Assembly (NCBI RefSeq): GCF_900110685.1
Contig: NZ_FOES01000004.1
Location: forward strand, 1 to 64,000
DNA: 64,000 bases
Reading direction: 5' to 3'
From: Piscibacillus halophilus
GTDB taxonomy: Bacteria; Bacillota; Bacilli; Bacillales; Alkalibacillaceae
Shown: one piece after another, positions 1 through 9,669 of the stretch
How positions within the stretch are numbered: the stretch's first letter is position 1
Layout of the letters: the number at the start of each line of letters is the position of its first letter
The notes under the pieces: model-generated
The model's input: only the letters and a program-made list of their open reading frames with translations
What the model was told of the DNA's origin: nothing
The model's database searches: none
Translations under genes and position numbers: made by a program

Positions 1-4
1 GAAC

Positions 5-265
5 ATGCAGATGAATGGGATGATTAATTCTAATGTTGAAAACAACGAGCGTGGTTTATTGCCGTACCCAATTATTTTAGCTGCAAATAAGGGTGAGCCA
101 GAAGCAATGAAAGTAGTTATTCTGCATTATGGAAGCTACATGACCAGTCTGTCCATGCGTAAGCTTCGTGATGAGCGCGGGAACATTTATTGGGGTATCG
201 ATGAAGATACACGTGATCGTTTGCGTTCCAAACTAATGCAGTCTATTTTAACTTTCAAAATTTAA
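5..265 (+). CDS. Tn916 Orf8-like helix-turn-helix protein of an integrative element
   Basis: The 86-residue product resembles the small HTH regulators found near the integrase end of Tn916-type conjugative elements. The shared pattern is a PYPIILAAN-like start, a central ILHYGSYM helix, and a C-terminus ending in ILTFKI (Tn916 Orf8 ends in a similar LSFEI). The frame is open to the left edge, so the start is uncertain; ATGs lie at 5 and a few codons later. In Tn916 such genes act with a sigma-like Orf7 in regulating transfer and excision. That role here is inferred from family and context: DUF3173 and integrase genes follow on the same strand. Confidence 0.75.
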   Translation: MQMNGMINSNVENNERGLLPYPIILAANKGEPEAMKVVILHYGSYMTSLSMRKLRDERGNIYWGIDEDTRDRLRSKLMQSILTFKI

Positions 266-770
266 GTAGAGAGATTTCCCCTTTCATTATATTATTTGTT
301 CTTTGACAAAGAAAGCATGGAAGATAACGCCATGCCGTATAACAAAAATCAGATACATTCTGCTGATGATAAGCAACCTGACAAGTACGCCAAGACTTCC
401 AACATGGAACGAGCGAAATAATACGTTGTCTAAAACAATCGTGGTGGATTGCTGGCGATAACCCATCAGTCAGGATAATGATACTCCTCTATCGTCATGG
501 TTCGAGCGTTTGAAGCGTCGCAAGCTATGAATAGGGCTGGAAGCAATACTTGCAGGGGTGAAATTCCCGTGGAGCTGTGACCAACAGCCGTCTGATTTTT
601 GACTTTCAGTTTAACAAGATAAGTTACAGTAACTATTAAGTTATGAGAATAAGACCTTTTTTTAGTGCAAGAGCCAAATTCACGCAACGTATTAGAATTA
701 GTTGTATAGACGCGATATAATAATAGACAGATATCAAATAGCATATCCTAGTCTATGGAAAGGAGTTTAT
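266..770 (+). ncRNA. Hairpin-rich non-coding stretch upstream of the excision genes (candidate structured RNA)
   Basis: No convincing plus-strand gene fits in this ~500 bp. It holds a run of perfect short hairpins: 299-313 (TTCTTT/AAAGAA, 3-nt loop), 315-335 (GCATGG/CCATGC), 436-451 (CAATC/GATTG), 480-493 (GATA/TATC), 574-588 (GCTGT/ACAGC) and 622-634 (AGTTAC-A-GTAACT). A 5-bp GCAAG/CTTGC pair also brackets part of 520-552. The segment 440-600 is more GC-rich than its flanks, as expected for folded RNA. It could be a structured leader or regulatory RNA for the xis-like and int genes, or a set of recombinase arm-binding sites. I do not recognise a named RNA family. Confidence 0.35.
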
Positions 771-956
771 ATGGTCACAGTCACTAAAAAAGACTTGATA
801 GCACTAGGTTATGGTCCTTCTTATTCAGCTGATATCATTAGAGAATGCAAAAAACTAATGATTTCAAAGGACCACACGTATTATCAATCTAAAAAGTTGG
901 ATCGTGTTCCTAAAGAAGCTGTAGAGGAAGTATTAGGGATAACTTTAGACGTGTGA
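771..956 (+). CDS. DUF3173 family protein (excisionase-like accessory)
   Basis: This 61-residue protein begins MVTVTKKDLIALGYGPS and ends near AVEEVLGI, the signature of DUF3173 proteins encoded directly before integrases in Gram-positive integrative elements. An AAGGAG Shine-Dalgarno sequence 7 nt upstream sets the start at 771; a longer open frame begins at 702 but has no ribosome site. By position and size it takes the place of xis in Tn916-like modules and is probably a DNA-binding accessory factor for excision. That function is inference. The integrase follows 38 bp downstream, so the two are probably cotranscribed. Confidence 0.75.
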   Translation: MVTVTKKDLIALGYGPSYSADIIRECKKLMISKDHTYYQSKKLDRVPKEAVEEVLGITLDV

Positions 957-994
957 TTTGTACTTCTTGCACTAATTGCGTAAGGAGTGAAATC

Positions 995-2206
995 ATGACT
1001 AAAGGTATCAACAAAAAAGCAAAGAACGGAACTTATTATTTTAGGGCAAATTTAGGCTATCATCCCATCACTGGTAAGCAAATCCAGAAGTACCGTAGTG
1101 GTTTTAAGACTAAAAAAGAAGCAAGGGAAGAATATTCTGAGTTACTACTAACAAAGTCAGACTCCTTAGAAGAAAAACAAGGGGACATTTTATTTCGACA
1201 GTTTATTGAAGATATTTTCTTACCTTGGTATAAAACACAAGTAAAAGGAAGAACGTACGATAATCGATTACCGACTGTAAGAAAACATTTCACTTTTTTT
1301 GATAACTTAATCACATCAGAAATTACCCCAATTCATGTTCAAAAATGGCAATTAGCATTATCTAAAAAGAAATATCGTTCTTCTTATATTAGAAATGTTC
1401 AAGGGGTGTTTTCCATGGCAATGGATCGAGCGGTTGTTTTAGGTTTAACCGAAAGTAATCCATCGAAAATTGTTGGAAATGTAAAAAAGACAAAGACAAA
1501 AATAGATTTTTGGACAAAAGAAGAATTTGAAAAAGTCATCTCCCTTTTTTATAAGGAAGACTACTATCAACATTTTTTATTTATTTCATTGTGGTTTTTG
1601 TTTATGACAGGCATGCGAATTGGAGAAGCCACTGCGATTCAATGGGAAGATATTGACTTTGACAAAGGTTTGTTATCAATCGATAAAACACTTTACTATA
1701 AGAATTTAGATAACTATTCTTTTGTAGAAACAAAAACAAAAGCTAGTGTTCGTCATATTGCATTAGATGAGGATACATTAATGTTACTCCACGAATGGAA
1801 GGAAAAGCAGCAATCTATCGTCCAAACCAATTTTGTAATGAGCTATAATGGTATCCCTACACAAAAGCATACGTTAGCAAATGCCATTACACGTTATTCA
1901 AAAAAGGCTGGGGTTCATCGAATAAGATTACATGCTTTAAGACATTCTCACGCTTCTCTGCTTATTAGTATGGGAGAAAACCCATTAATTATTAAAGATC
2001 GCCTAGGACATGAAGATATTGAAACGACACTCGGCACCTATGGACATTTGTATCCAAACAGTAATTTTGAGGTCGCTCATAAACTAAAAGGTATATTGTC
2101 TTATCAAACTGCAACTGAAAATAAAGATACTTCTCCCAAAAATCAATTCACAGTTCAATATTTGCGTAAGGACTTAGAAACAAATAATGCAATAACAATG
2201 CAATGA
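995..2206 (+). CDS. int: Tyrosine site-specific integrase of a guaA-targeting element
   Basis: The 403-residue protein has the usual three parts. Residues 1-45 form an arm-binding AP2-like domain (YYFRANLGYHP..GK..RSGF). Residues ~60-150 are the SAM-like core-binding domain. Residues ~165-375 are the catalytic domain with R208 (TGMRIGEA), H313 and R316 (HALRH), H339 (LGH) and the nucleophile Y349 (GTYGHL). It should integrate and excise the element by strand exchange at att sites. The start at 995 is set by TAAGGAG 8 nt upstream. The stop lies 57 bp from the guaA stop, converging on it, which fits an element whose target is the guaA 3' end. Confidence 0.92.
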   Translation: MTKGINKKAKNGTYYFRANLGYHPITGKQIQKYRSGFKTKKEAREEYSELLLTKSDSLEEKQGDILFRQFIEDIFLPWYKTQVKGRTYDNRLPTVRKHFTFFDNLITSEITPIHVQKWQLALSKKKYRSSYIRNVQGVFSMAMDRAVVLGLTESNPSKIVGNVKKTKTKIDFWTKEEFEKVISLFYKEDYYQHFLFISLWFLFMTGMRIGEATAIQWEDIDFDKGLLSIDKTLYYKNLDNYSFVETKTKASVRHIALDEDTLMLLHEWKEKQQSIVQTNFVMSYNGIPTQKHTLANAITRYSKKAGVHRIRLHALRHSHASLLISMGENPLIIKDRLGHEDIETTLGTYGHLYPNSNFEVAHKLKGILSYQTATENKDTSPKNQFTVQYLRKDLETNNAITMQ

Positions 2207-2217
2207 AAATAGAGTAA

Positions 2218-2255
2218 AGAGCCGAAACCCTTATAAACAAAGGGGTTTCAGCTCT
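2218..2255 (-). terminator. Intrinsic terminator of guaA (convergent with int)
   Basis: The stem AGAGC-GAAACCC pairs with GGGTTTC-GCTCT with one internal mismatch and a 12-nt loop. Read on the minus strand it is followed by a T-rich stretch, so it serves guaA best. It lies inside the integrated element, so integration may have supplied it. Confidence 0.7.
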
Positions 2256-2260
2256 CCTTC

Positions 2261-2290
2261 TACTACTCCCACTCAATGGTTGAAGGTGGC
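2261..2290. other. Probable attachment site junction at the guaA 3' end
   Basis: The last guaA codons, including ACTCCCACTCAAT on the plus strand, sit between the element's integrase and intact guaA. The 3' end of guaA is an established target for genomic islands whose integrases lie next to it. The matching direct repeat at the far end of the element is outside the window, so the exact core cannot be read here. Confidence 0.55.
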
Positions 2291-3801
2291 TTACTCGTAA
2301 TATCATATATTACGCGATTAACATGGTCCACTTCATTCACAATTCGCGTGGATATCTTTTGCAGAACATCATACGGGATTCGAGCCCAATCAGACGTCAT
2401 ACCATCGACTGATGTCACAGCACGTATTCCGATGGCATGATCATAAGTTCGTTGGTCCCCCATGACTCCTACACTTTGAATCCCTGGAAGAACCGTGAAA
2501 TATTGCCAAATGTCACGATCTAAACCTGCGTTCTTAATTTCTTCACGCAAAATCGCGTCTGACTCCCTGACAATTTCTAACTTATCTTCGGTTACTTCAC
2601 CTAATACTCTAATAGCTAGGCCCGGACCTGGAAAAGGCTGGCGCCAAACAATGTGTTCAGGAATACCTAATTCTTCTCCAAGTACCCTAACCTCATCTTT
2701 GAACAGTGTGTTCAGTGGTTCGATCAAGTCAAACTCCATTCTTTCAGGTAATCCACCCACATTATGATGTGATTTGATAGTTTGAGCTGTTTGAGTACCA
2801 CTTTCAATAATATCTGTATAAAGAGTTCCTTGGGCTAAATAATCAATGTCTTTTAATTTCGATGCTTCATCTTCAAAAACGTATATAAATTCATTACCGA
2901 TAATTTTACGTTTTTGTTCAGGATCATTGACGCCTTTTAACTTACTTAAGAAACGGTCCTGTGCATCGACTTTAATCACATTAATGTTAAAACCTTCTCT
3001 AAACATTTTCATAACATCATCGGCTTCATTCTTTCTCAATAAACCGTGATCTACGAAAATGCACGTTAATTGATCTCCAATTGCTCGGTGCAATAAGACT
3101 GCGACAACTGAAGAATCAACACCACCGCTTAATGCGCATAGAACTTTTCGATCTTTAACTTGATCTCTAATTTTTTCAACCTCTAACTCGATGAAATTCT
3201 CCATCGACCATTCACCCGAACATTGGCATATACCCATAACGAAGTTTCTTAGTAGATCATTTCCAAATTCTGAGTGTTTAACCTCTGGGTGAAATTGAAC
3301 ACCATAGAAACCTTTTTCTTTATAACTAATAGCCGCAATTGGACAAGACTCATTAGAAGCATCTACTGTAAAGCCTTCTGGCACCTTAGTTACATGGTCA
3401 CCATGACTCATCCAGACTTGTTGTTCATCAGGTAATGCTGTAAATAAATCTGAGTCGTTTTCTCTTTTAATAGTAGCTTTACCATACTCTCTTTTTCCAG
3501 CTCGTCCGACTTCTCCACCTAAGTGAAATGACATTAATTGCATTCCATAGCAAATACCTAATATCGGAATACCTAGTTCAAAAATTTCTGGATCAATCGA
3601 AAATGCATCCTCACCATAAACACTGTTAGGTCCACCAGATAAAATAATACCAGTCGGCTCTAATTCTTTTAGTTCAGAAGCTGTTACATGATGTGGATGT
3701 AATTCACTAAAAACGCCTATCTCACGAATTCTGCGAGTTATTAATTGATTGTACTGACTACCGTAATCAAGAACAATGATTTTTTCATTAATTGCTTTCA
3801 T
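2263..3801 (-). CDS. guaA: GMP synthase (glutamine-hydrolysing)
   Basis: This 512-residue enzyme converts XMP to GMP using ATP and glutamine, the last step of guanine nucleotide synthesis. Residues 1-195 are the class I glutamine amidotransferase domain, with the nucleophile in GICYGMQ and the catalytic His-Glu in FHPEV. A PP-loop ATP pyrophosphatase domain follows (ALSGGVDSS), then the C-terminal dimerisation domain ending in TIEWE. Length is typical. The gene is intact despite the integrated element at its 3' end. A guanine riboswitch and attenuator lie in its leader, and guaB is next upstream, so the two last steps of the branch are neighbours. Confidence 0.98.
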   Translation of the reverse strand: MKAINEKIIVLDYGSQYNQLITRRIREIGVFSELHPHHVTASELKELEPTGIILSGGPNSVYGEDAFSIDPEIFELGIPILGICYGMQLMSFHLGGEVGRAGKREYGKATIKRENDSDLFTALPDEQQVWMSHGDHVTKVPEGFTVDASNESCPIAAISYKEKGFYGVQFHPEVKHSEFGNDLLRNFVMGICQCSGEWSMENFIELEVEKIRDQVKDRKVLCALSGGVDSSVVAVLLHRAIGDQLTCIFVDHGLLRKNEADDVMKMFREGFNINVIKVDAQDRFLSKLKGVNDPEQKRKIIGNEFIYVFEDEASKLKDIDYLAQGTLYTDIIESGTQTAQTIKSHHNVGGLPERMEFDLIEPLNTLFKDEVRVLGEELGIPEHIVWRQPFPGPGLAIRVLGEVTEDKLEIVRESDAILREEIKNAGLDRDIWQYFTVLPGIQSVGVMGDQRTYDHAIGIRAVTSVDGMTSDWARIPYDVLQKISTRIVNEVDHVNRVIYDITSKPPSTIEWE

Positions 3802-3832
3802 CTAAACACCTCTAATCTGTTCCGCCCCAAAT

Positions 3833-3882
3833 AAAAAACTAGAATTCCACCTCAAAAATAGCTATAAAGGCAGAATTCTAGT
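3833..3882 (-). terminator. Attenuator terminator of the guaA riboswitch
   Basis: A perfect 10-bp stem, ACTAGAATTC with GAATTCTAGT, is followed on the minus strand by a run of T. It lies between the purine aptamer and the guaA start. This is the expected expression platform: ligand binding should favour this terminator and lower guaA transcription. Confidence 0.85.
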
Positions 3883-3900
3883 CATAAGACTAATTAATGC

Positions 3901-3970
3901 CTTCATAGTCAGGTTGTTTACGGCAACCCGGTAGAGACTCTTGCCCCGTATTGGCAAGGATATATGAAGT
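3901..3970 (-). promoter_or_regulatory. Guanine-type purine riboswitch aptamer in the guaA leader
   Basis: Read on the minus strand, P1 is closed by CTTCATA and TATGAAG. P2 is CTTGCC/GGCAAG with loop AATACGG. The J2/3 segment is GTCTCTACC. P3 is GGGTTG/CAACCT with loop CCGTAAA. J3/1 reads GACTATG. The C in GACTATG corresponds to the specificity base (C74 of the xpt aptamer) and predicts guanine rather than adenine binding. The terminator at 3833-3882 follows. It should switch guaA off when guanine or hypoxanthine is plentiful. Confidence 0.9.
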
Positions 3971-4008
3971 GTATCACCGTTTCTTATTAGGGGTCGGTTA
4001 ATTTTTAA

Positions 4009-5537
<1,529 letters not shown>

Positions 5538-5573
5538 CACAAAGAGAATAAATAAAAAGATTCAAAATAAACA

Positions 5574-5612
5574 GAAAAAGTCAAGGTCATGGGACAACCC
5601 ATAATCTTGACT
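5574..5612 (-). terminator. Intrinsic terminator after nif3/yqfO
   Basis: AGTCAAG pairs with CTTGACT, with an inner ATGGG/CCCAT stem, and the minus strand continues into TTTTTCTG. It closes the trmK-yqfO unit before guaB. Confidence 0.75.
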
Positions 5613-5621
5613 GTATCAATA

Positions 5622-6728
5622 TTAAATGACCTTAAAAGGCTCCGTCATTACTTTCGACTCTATGAATTCAACGTCTAGGTCTTGACTTCGTTCCCTTAAG
5701 ATTTTGCTTAATTCTGTTTTCATAACTTTTTCAATGTGATGACCTGGGTCAATCATTTTTAGTCCCATCCCTAATGCATCATGGGCAGTATGATAATAAA
5801 TATCACCAGTGATCAAGACATCGGCACCTTTCATTTTGGCTTGGTTAATATATTTATTACCATCGCCACCAATTACCGCTACACGCTTAATTTGTTTTGA
5901 TTCATCTCCAACGACTCTAACAAATGGCACATCAAAAGATTGCTTAACATGTTCTGCAAATTGCTTGAGGGATTGGGTTTGAGACAATGCTCCAATACGT
6001 CCTAGTCCTCGTTTGGTTCCGGATAATTTTACAGGATAAACATCATAAGCCATCTCTTCGTATGGATGAGCTTCTTTAGCCACTTGAATAACATTGTTTA
6101 AAATAGACTCTGGTACAACGGTTTCCATTCTAACTTCTAAAACTTTTTCTATCTCCCCTTGTGAACCGATATAAGGGTTCGTTCCATCTAACGGTTTAAA
6201 CGTCCCCGTTCCAGGTGTGTTAAATGTACAGTGGCTGTAGTTTCCAATATGGCCGGCGCCAGCTTCAGATAAAGCATCCCGAAATTGATTTTCATGACTC
6301 TCTGGTACGAATACGACTAATTTATACAGACGCTCTTCGCCTGTCTCAACTAGTATGTCGGTGTTTTCTATACCTAGCTGATTCATGAGCATATCGTTAA
6401 CACCACTAGAGGCAATGTCTAAGTTCGTATGTGCAGCGTAAACCGAGATATTGTGCTGAATTAATTTCTGAATGATTCGTCCTTTTTCACTGTTTAAATC
6501 AATAGATTTAAGTGGTTTGAAGATTAATGGGTGATGAGCAATAATTAACTCGACATGATTCTCAATTGCTTCATCTACTACACTTTCTAAAACATCTAAA
6601 GCAACCATAACTCTAGATACTTTCGCGTTATAGCTTCCTACATGTAACCCGATTTTATCTCCTTCAAATGCATATGATTTAGGCGCAAATTCTTCAAGTA
6701 TATTGATAACATCCTTAACTGTCGTCAT
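5622..6728 (-). CDS. yqfO: Nif3-like dinuclear metal centre protein (YqfO)
   Basis: This 368-residue protein belongs to the NIF3/GTP cyclohydrolase I type 2 family, which forms hexamers with a dinuclear metal site. The metal ligands are visible in IIAHHPLIF near the N-terminus and in DPGHHIE near the C-terminus. A central insertion (about residues 125-230) matches the PII-like/CutA-like domain typical of Bacillus YqfO. The ATG at 6728 follows AAGGAGG; the gene overlaps the 3' end of trmK by 14 bp, as in relatives. The physiological function of the family remains unsettled. Confidence 0.93.
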   Translation of the reverse strand: MTTVKDVINILEEFAPKSYAFEGDKIGLHVGSYNAKVSRVMVALDVLESVVDEAIENHVELIIAHHPLIFKPLKSIDLNSEKGRIIQKLIQHNISVYAAHTNLDIASSGVNDMLMNQLGIENTDILVETGEERLYKLVVFVPESHENQFRDALSEAGAGHIGNYSHCTFNTPGTGTFKPLDGTNPYIGSQGEIEKVLEVRMETVVPESILNNVIQVAKEAHPYEEMAYDVYPVKLSGTKRGLGRIGALSQTQSLKQFAEHVKQSFDVPFVRVVGDESKQIKRVAVIGGDGNKYINQAKMKGADVLITGDIYYHTAHDALGMGLKMIDPGHHIEKVMKTELSKILRERSQDLDVEFIESKVMTEPFKVI

Positions 6729-7422
6729 CACTTATTTCCTCCTTAATCCATTGCGTTTGTTGGATAAATTCGTTCAACTTAGATGCTTGAACATTAGATG
6801 ACTGTTTCATTTGTTGAATAATTCTCTCTTTTTTATGTAAAACACCACTCCATTTTCTTATAAAAACCTCACCTTTTGTTTGTAATAAAATGGGACCTAA
6901 ATAAAGTTCCTTAGATGAGTAATGAATTGTTTTAGAACTTGACTCTAACACTAATATTTCATATATATAACCATCTTCATCCAAAATTTCTTCTTCAATG
7001 ATTTCATATTGATGTTTAACAGCAAATTCTCTAATAGATTGAGCATCAATATTTGGCTGGAGAACTAACCTTTTGATGCTAGAAAGTTTGGAAAGTCCAT
7101 TCTCTAAAATACTCGTTATCAAAGTTCCTCCCATACCCGCAATTACGATACAATCAACCTCTCCTGGATTTATTACCTCTAAACCATTTCCTAACCGCAC
7201 ATCAATCCGGTTTGATAGGTCATACTTCTTCACTTGATTGATTGCAGCCTCTAATGGTCCGACATTAACCTCTCCCGCTATGGCCTTAACACTCGAATGA
7301 GTTAGACAAACATAACACGGTAAATAAGCATGATCAGAACCGATATCCGCAAACACATTCGTTTCAGGAGGGACATAGCCTGCAACTTTTTCTAACCGTT
7401 TTGATAATTTAATTGTTGTCAT
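6715..7422 (-). CDS. trmK: tRNA (adenine-22-N1)-methyltransferase
   Basis: TrmK methylates N1 of A22 in the D-loop region of tRNA using SAM. The 235-residue product begins MTTIKLSKRLEKVAGYVP; the SAM-binding motif is ADIGSDHAYLP and a later IAGMGG loop is diagnostic of the family. AAGGAAG lies 6 nt before the ATG at 7422; a TTG six bases earlier is less well placed. It overlaps yqfO, and the cytochrome gene cccA lies upstream, the same order as in B. subtilis. Confidence 0.95.
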   Translation of the reverse strand: MTTIKLSKRLEKVAGYVPPETNVFADIGSDHAYLPCYVCLTHSSVKAIAGEVNVGPLEAAINQVKKYDLSNRIDVRLGNGLEVINPGEVDCIVIAGMGGTLITSILENGLSKLSSIKRLVLQPNIDAQSIREFAVKHQYEIIEEEILDEDGYIYEILVLESSSKTIHYSSKELYLGPILLQTKGEVFIRKWSGVLHKKERIIQQMKQSSNVQASKLNEFIQQTQWIKEEISDDDS

Positions 7423-7445
7423 TTTCAACTTCCTTATCCAATTTT

Positions 7446-7479
7446 AAAAAAGTCCAGAAACATCATGATGTTCTGGACT
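7446..7479 (-). terminator. Intrinsic terminator after cccA
   Basis: AGTCCAGAA pairs with TTCTGGACT around an inner CATCATGATG palindrome. The minus strand continues into six T. Confidence 0.8.
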
Positions 7480-7486
7480 TTACTTA

Positions 7487-7852
7487 TTATTCTTCTTGAC
7501 CATTCAATAACCATTCGGCAATAACTTCTGCCTCATCAGCTGTCGCATAGTCTCCTGTCATTAAATTACTACCCTCAACACCGTTACTGATAATATCAAC
7601 AAGTTCTTCTTGTGAGTAGCGATCTCCAACAGTCGTTAAATCTGGAGCATTACCTGAACCACTAAGGTCAGCACCATGACAAGATGTACAGTTATTCTGT
7701 TCTACTAGTTCTGCAGGGTCAAGTGTTTCTTCGCCTCCACCTTCACCTTCTGCTTGGTCCATTTGAGCTAGGCCCACCCCGCCCATTACGACCATTGTTA
7801 CAATACCAAGTAAAGCAATAAGTGCGTATGGCATAATTAAATTTTTCTTCAT
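7487..7852 (-). CDS. cccA: Membrane-anchored cytochrome c-550
   Basis: A 121-residue c-type cytochrome that carries electrons on the outer face of the membrane. The N-terminus MKKNLIMPYALIALLGIV is an uncleaved membrane anchor of about 20 hydrophobic residues. A Gly/Glu-rich linker follows. The haem site CTSCH is at about residues 58-62, and the likely axial Met lies in NLMTGDY. The ATG at 7852 follows a GGAGGTC sequence; the frame opens further upstream but without support. It sits between trmK and the sigA region, as in B. subtilis. Confidence 0.93.
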   Translation of the reverse strand: MKKNLIMPYALIALLGIVTMVVMGGVGLAQMDQAEGEGGGEETLDPAELVEQNNCTSCHGADLSGSGNAPDLTTVGDRYSQEELVDIISNGVEGSNLMTGDYATADEAEVIAEWLLNGQEE

Positions 7853-7957
7853 GTTATTTGACCTCCTTCGTTGCGCTATATGTAAAACGTATAAACTCAA
7901 ACTATACTTATTTTACTCGAAAAAAGTTCAAACTGAAAGGGAGAAATTGTGAATATT

Positions 7958-8485
7958 TTATATAAATAAATTTACTAGTAAGATTAATAAACCAACTAGA
8001 CCAGATACCATTAAGTAAATCCATTTGTTCCAAAAACCTAATGAAATCCATAATAAACAATGAAAGAAAACTATCAAATAATAGTTCAATTGAAGATCTA
8101 AAACTTTACCCAATGATATAGTACCTGTAAGCCCAACTAATAATATTAATATGATGGGGAGGTGTACCACTATAGAATTGATTCTCTTATAATATACAAC
8201 ATGGATAATCGCAATCGCTAATACTCCGACAATTAAAGCTAAACTCATGAATAAAGAGTTATCCATCCATAGGATTAAGTAAATGGAAATAGGGATGAAA
8301 AGCAACAGGAAGAGAAAGTTAATATAAAACCATAACCTTCCTTGTTGCTTTTGATTGGAATGATCAAGTCCCTCACCATGAGAATAAATCATTAATAGAA
8401 AATCACAATATTGTGCAGGTAAAAGTTTTGATTCTTTCCAATACTGTATTTCTTTTATAATGAGTTCCTTTCGTTCAATGCCCAT
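7958..8485 (-). CDS. Multi-pass membrane protein of unknown function
   Basis: I do not recognise this 175-residue protein. Residues 1-48 are soluble and charged (WKESKLLPAQYCDFLLMIYSHGEGL). Then come about five hydrophobic segments, at roughly 50-70, 77-97, 105-125, 131-150 and 155-174. GGGGGT precedes the ATG. The soluble N-terminus resembles the leader of bacterial multi-pass proteins that begin with a short helical domain, but I cannot assign a family. It lies 25 bp downstream of sigA and may be read from the dnaG-sigA transcript. Confidence 0.75.
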   Translation of the reverse strand: MGIERKELIIKEIQYWKESKLLPAQYCDFLLMIYSHGEGLDHSNQKQQGRLWFYINFLFLLLFIPISIYLILWMDNSLFMSLALIVGVLAIAIIHVVYYKRINSIVVHLPIILILLVGLTGTISLGKVLDLQLNYYLIVFFHCLLWISLGFWNKWIYLMVSGLVGLLILLVNLFI

Positions 8486-8510
8486 GGTACCCCCAATGAA
8501 AATACATTAC

Positions 8511-9635
8511 CTACTCTAAGAAATCTTTTAAGCGTTTGCTACGACTAGGATGTCTTAACTTTCTAAGAGCTTTAGCCTCAATTTGACGGATACGTTCTCT
8601 CGTCACCCCAAAGACTTTCCCTACTTCTTCAAGTGTTCTAGTTCTGCCATCATCAAGGCCAAAACGAAGACGTAACACATTTTCTTCTCGATCAGTTAGA
8701 GTATCTAATACATCTTCTAGTTGCTCTTTTAATAATTCATAAGCCGCATAATCTGAAGGTGATTGGGCTTCTTGGTCTTCAATAAAATCACCTAGATGAG
8801 AGTCATCCTCTTCACCAATTGGTGTCTCTAAAGAAACAGGTTCTTGAGCAATTTTCAGAATTTCTCGTACTTTATCTGGAGTTAAATCCATTTCTTCAGC
8901 AATTTCTTCAGGAGTTGGTTCGCGTCCTAAATCCTGTAATAATTGACGTTGAACACGAATTAATTTATTAATGGTTTCAACCATATGAACTGGGATACGA
9001 ATCGTTCTAGCTTGGTCAGCTATTGCACGAGTGATTGCTTGACGAATCCACCATGTCGCATACGTACTAAACTTAAATCCCTTGCGATAATCAAACTTCT
9101 CAACGGCTTTAATTAAGCCCATATTTCCTTCTTGAATTAAATCAAGGAATAGCATACCTCTACCAACATAACGCTTCGCAATACTTACAACTAGTCGTAA
9201 GTTGGCTTCTGCTAACTTCTGTTTTGCTAGCTCATCTCCCTGTTCAATGCGGTTAGCTAATTCAATCTCATCGTCCGCTGTTAAAAGATCGACACGACCT
9301 ATTTCTTTAAGATACATTCTCACTGGGTCATTGATTTTCACCCCTGGTGGGACACTTAGGTCATTTAAATCGAATTCTTCTTCTTTTTCTATTTTCTGCA
9401 TGTTAGGGTCCTCGTCATTTTCACCTATCACGTCAATGCCTTCATCGGCAAGGGTTTCGTAAAATTCGTCCATTTGATCTGAATCCAGGTCAAAATGGCC
9501 TAATTTATCGGCGATTTCTTCATATACGAGAACGCCTCGTTTTTTACCAATCTCAAGTAACTGTTCTTTTGATTGATCGAGTGTTAGGTCTTGTTCTTCT
9601 AGACCTTCTTTTGGATCTACTGGCTTATTAGCCAT
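8511..9635 (-). CDS. sigA: Primary RNA polymerase sigma factor SigA (RpoD)
   Basis: The 374-residue vegetative sigma factor directs RNA polymerase to -10/-35 promoters. An acidic region 1.1 (about residues 1-95) precedes region 1.2 ([11 protein letters not shown]). Region 2 carries the RpoD box, with [10 protein letters not shown]. Region 3 follows. Region 4 has the helix-turn-helix [27 protein letters not shown] and ends [15 protein letters not shown] lies 8 nt before the ATG. It is directly downstream of dnaG, the standard macromolecular synthesis operon arrangement. Confidence 0.99.
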   Translation of the reverse strand: MANKPVDPKEGLEEQDLTLDQSKEQLLEIGKKRGVLVYEEIADKLGHFDLDSDQMDEFYETLADEGIDVIGENDEDPNMQKIEKEEEFDLNDLSVPPGVKINDPVRMYLKEIGRVDLLTADDEIELANRIEQGDELAKQKLAEANLRLVVSIAKRYVGRGMLFLDLIQEGNMGLIKAVEKFDYRKGFKFSTYATWWIRQAITRAIADQARTIRIPVHMVETINKLIRVQRQLLQDLGREPTPEEIAEEMDLTPDKVREILKIAQEPVSLETPIGEEDDSHLGDFIEDQEAQSPSDYAAYELLKEQLEDVLDTLTDREENVLRLRFGLDDGRTRTLEEVGKVFGVTRERIRQIEAKALRKLRHPSRSKRLKDFLE

Positions 9636-9669
9636 CCATAACCCCTCCTTCCAAACTGGTTGCTGATAT

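Noticed and set aside
466-744. Open frame on the minus strand in the mobile element
   Set aside because: No ribosome binding site, no recognisable motif, opposite to the direction of the module, and it covers the hairpin-rich stretch; more likely chance.
2495-3049. Plus-strand open frames inside guaA
   Set aside because: These are antisense frames within the intact guaA gene; composition and motifs support only guaA.
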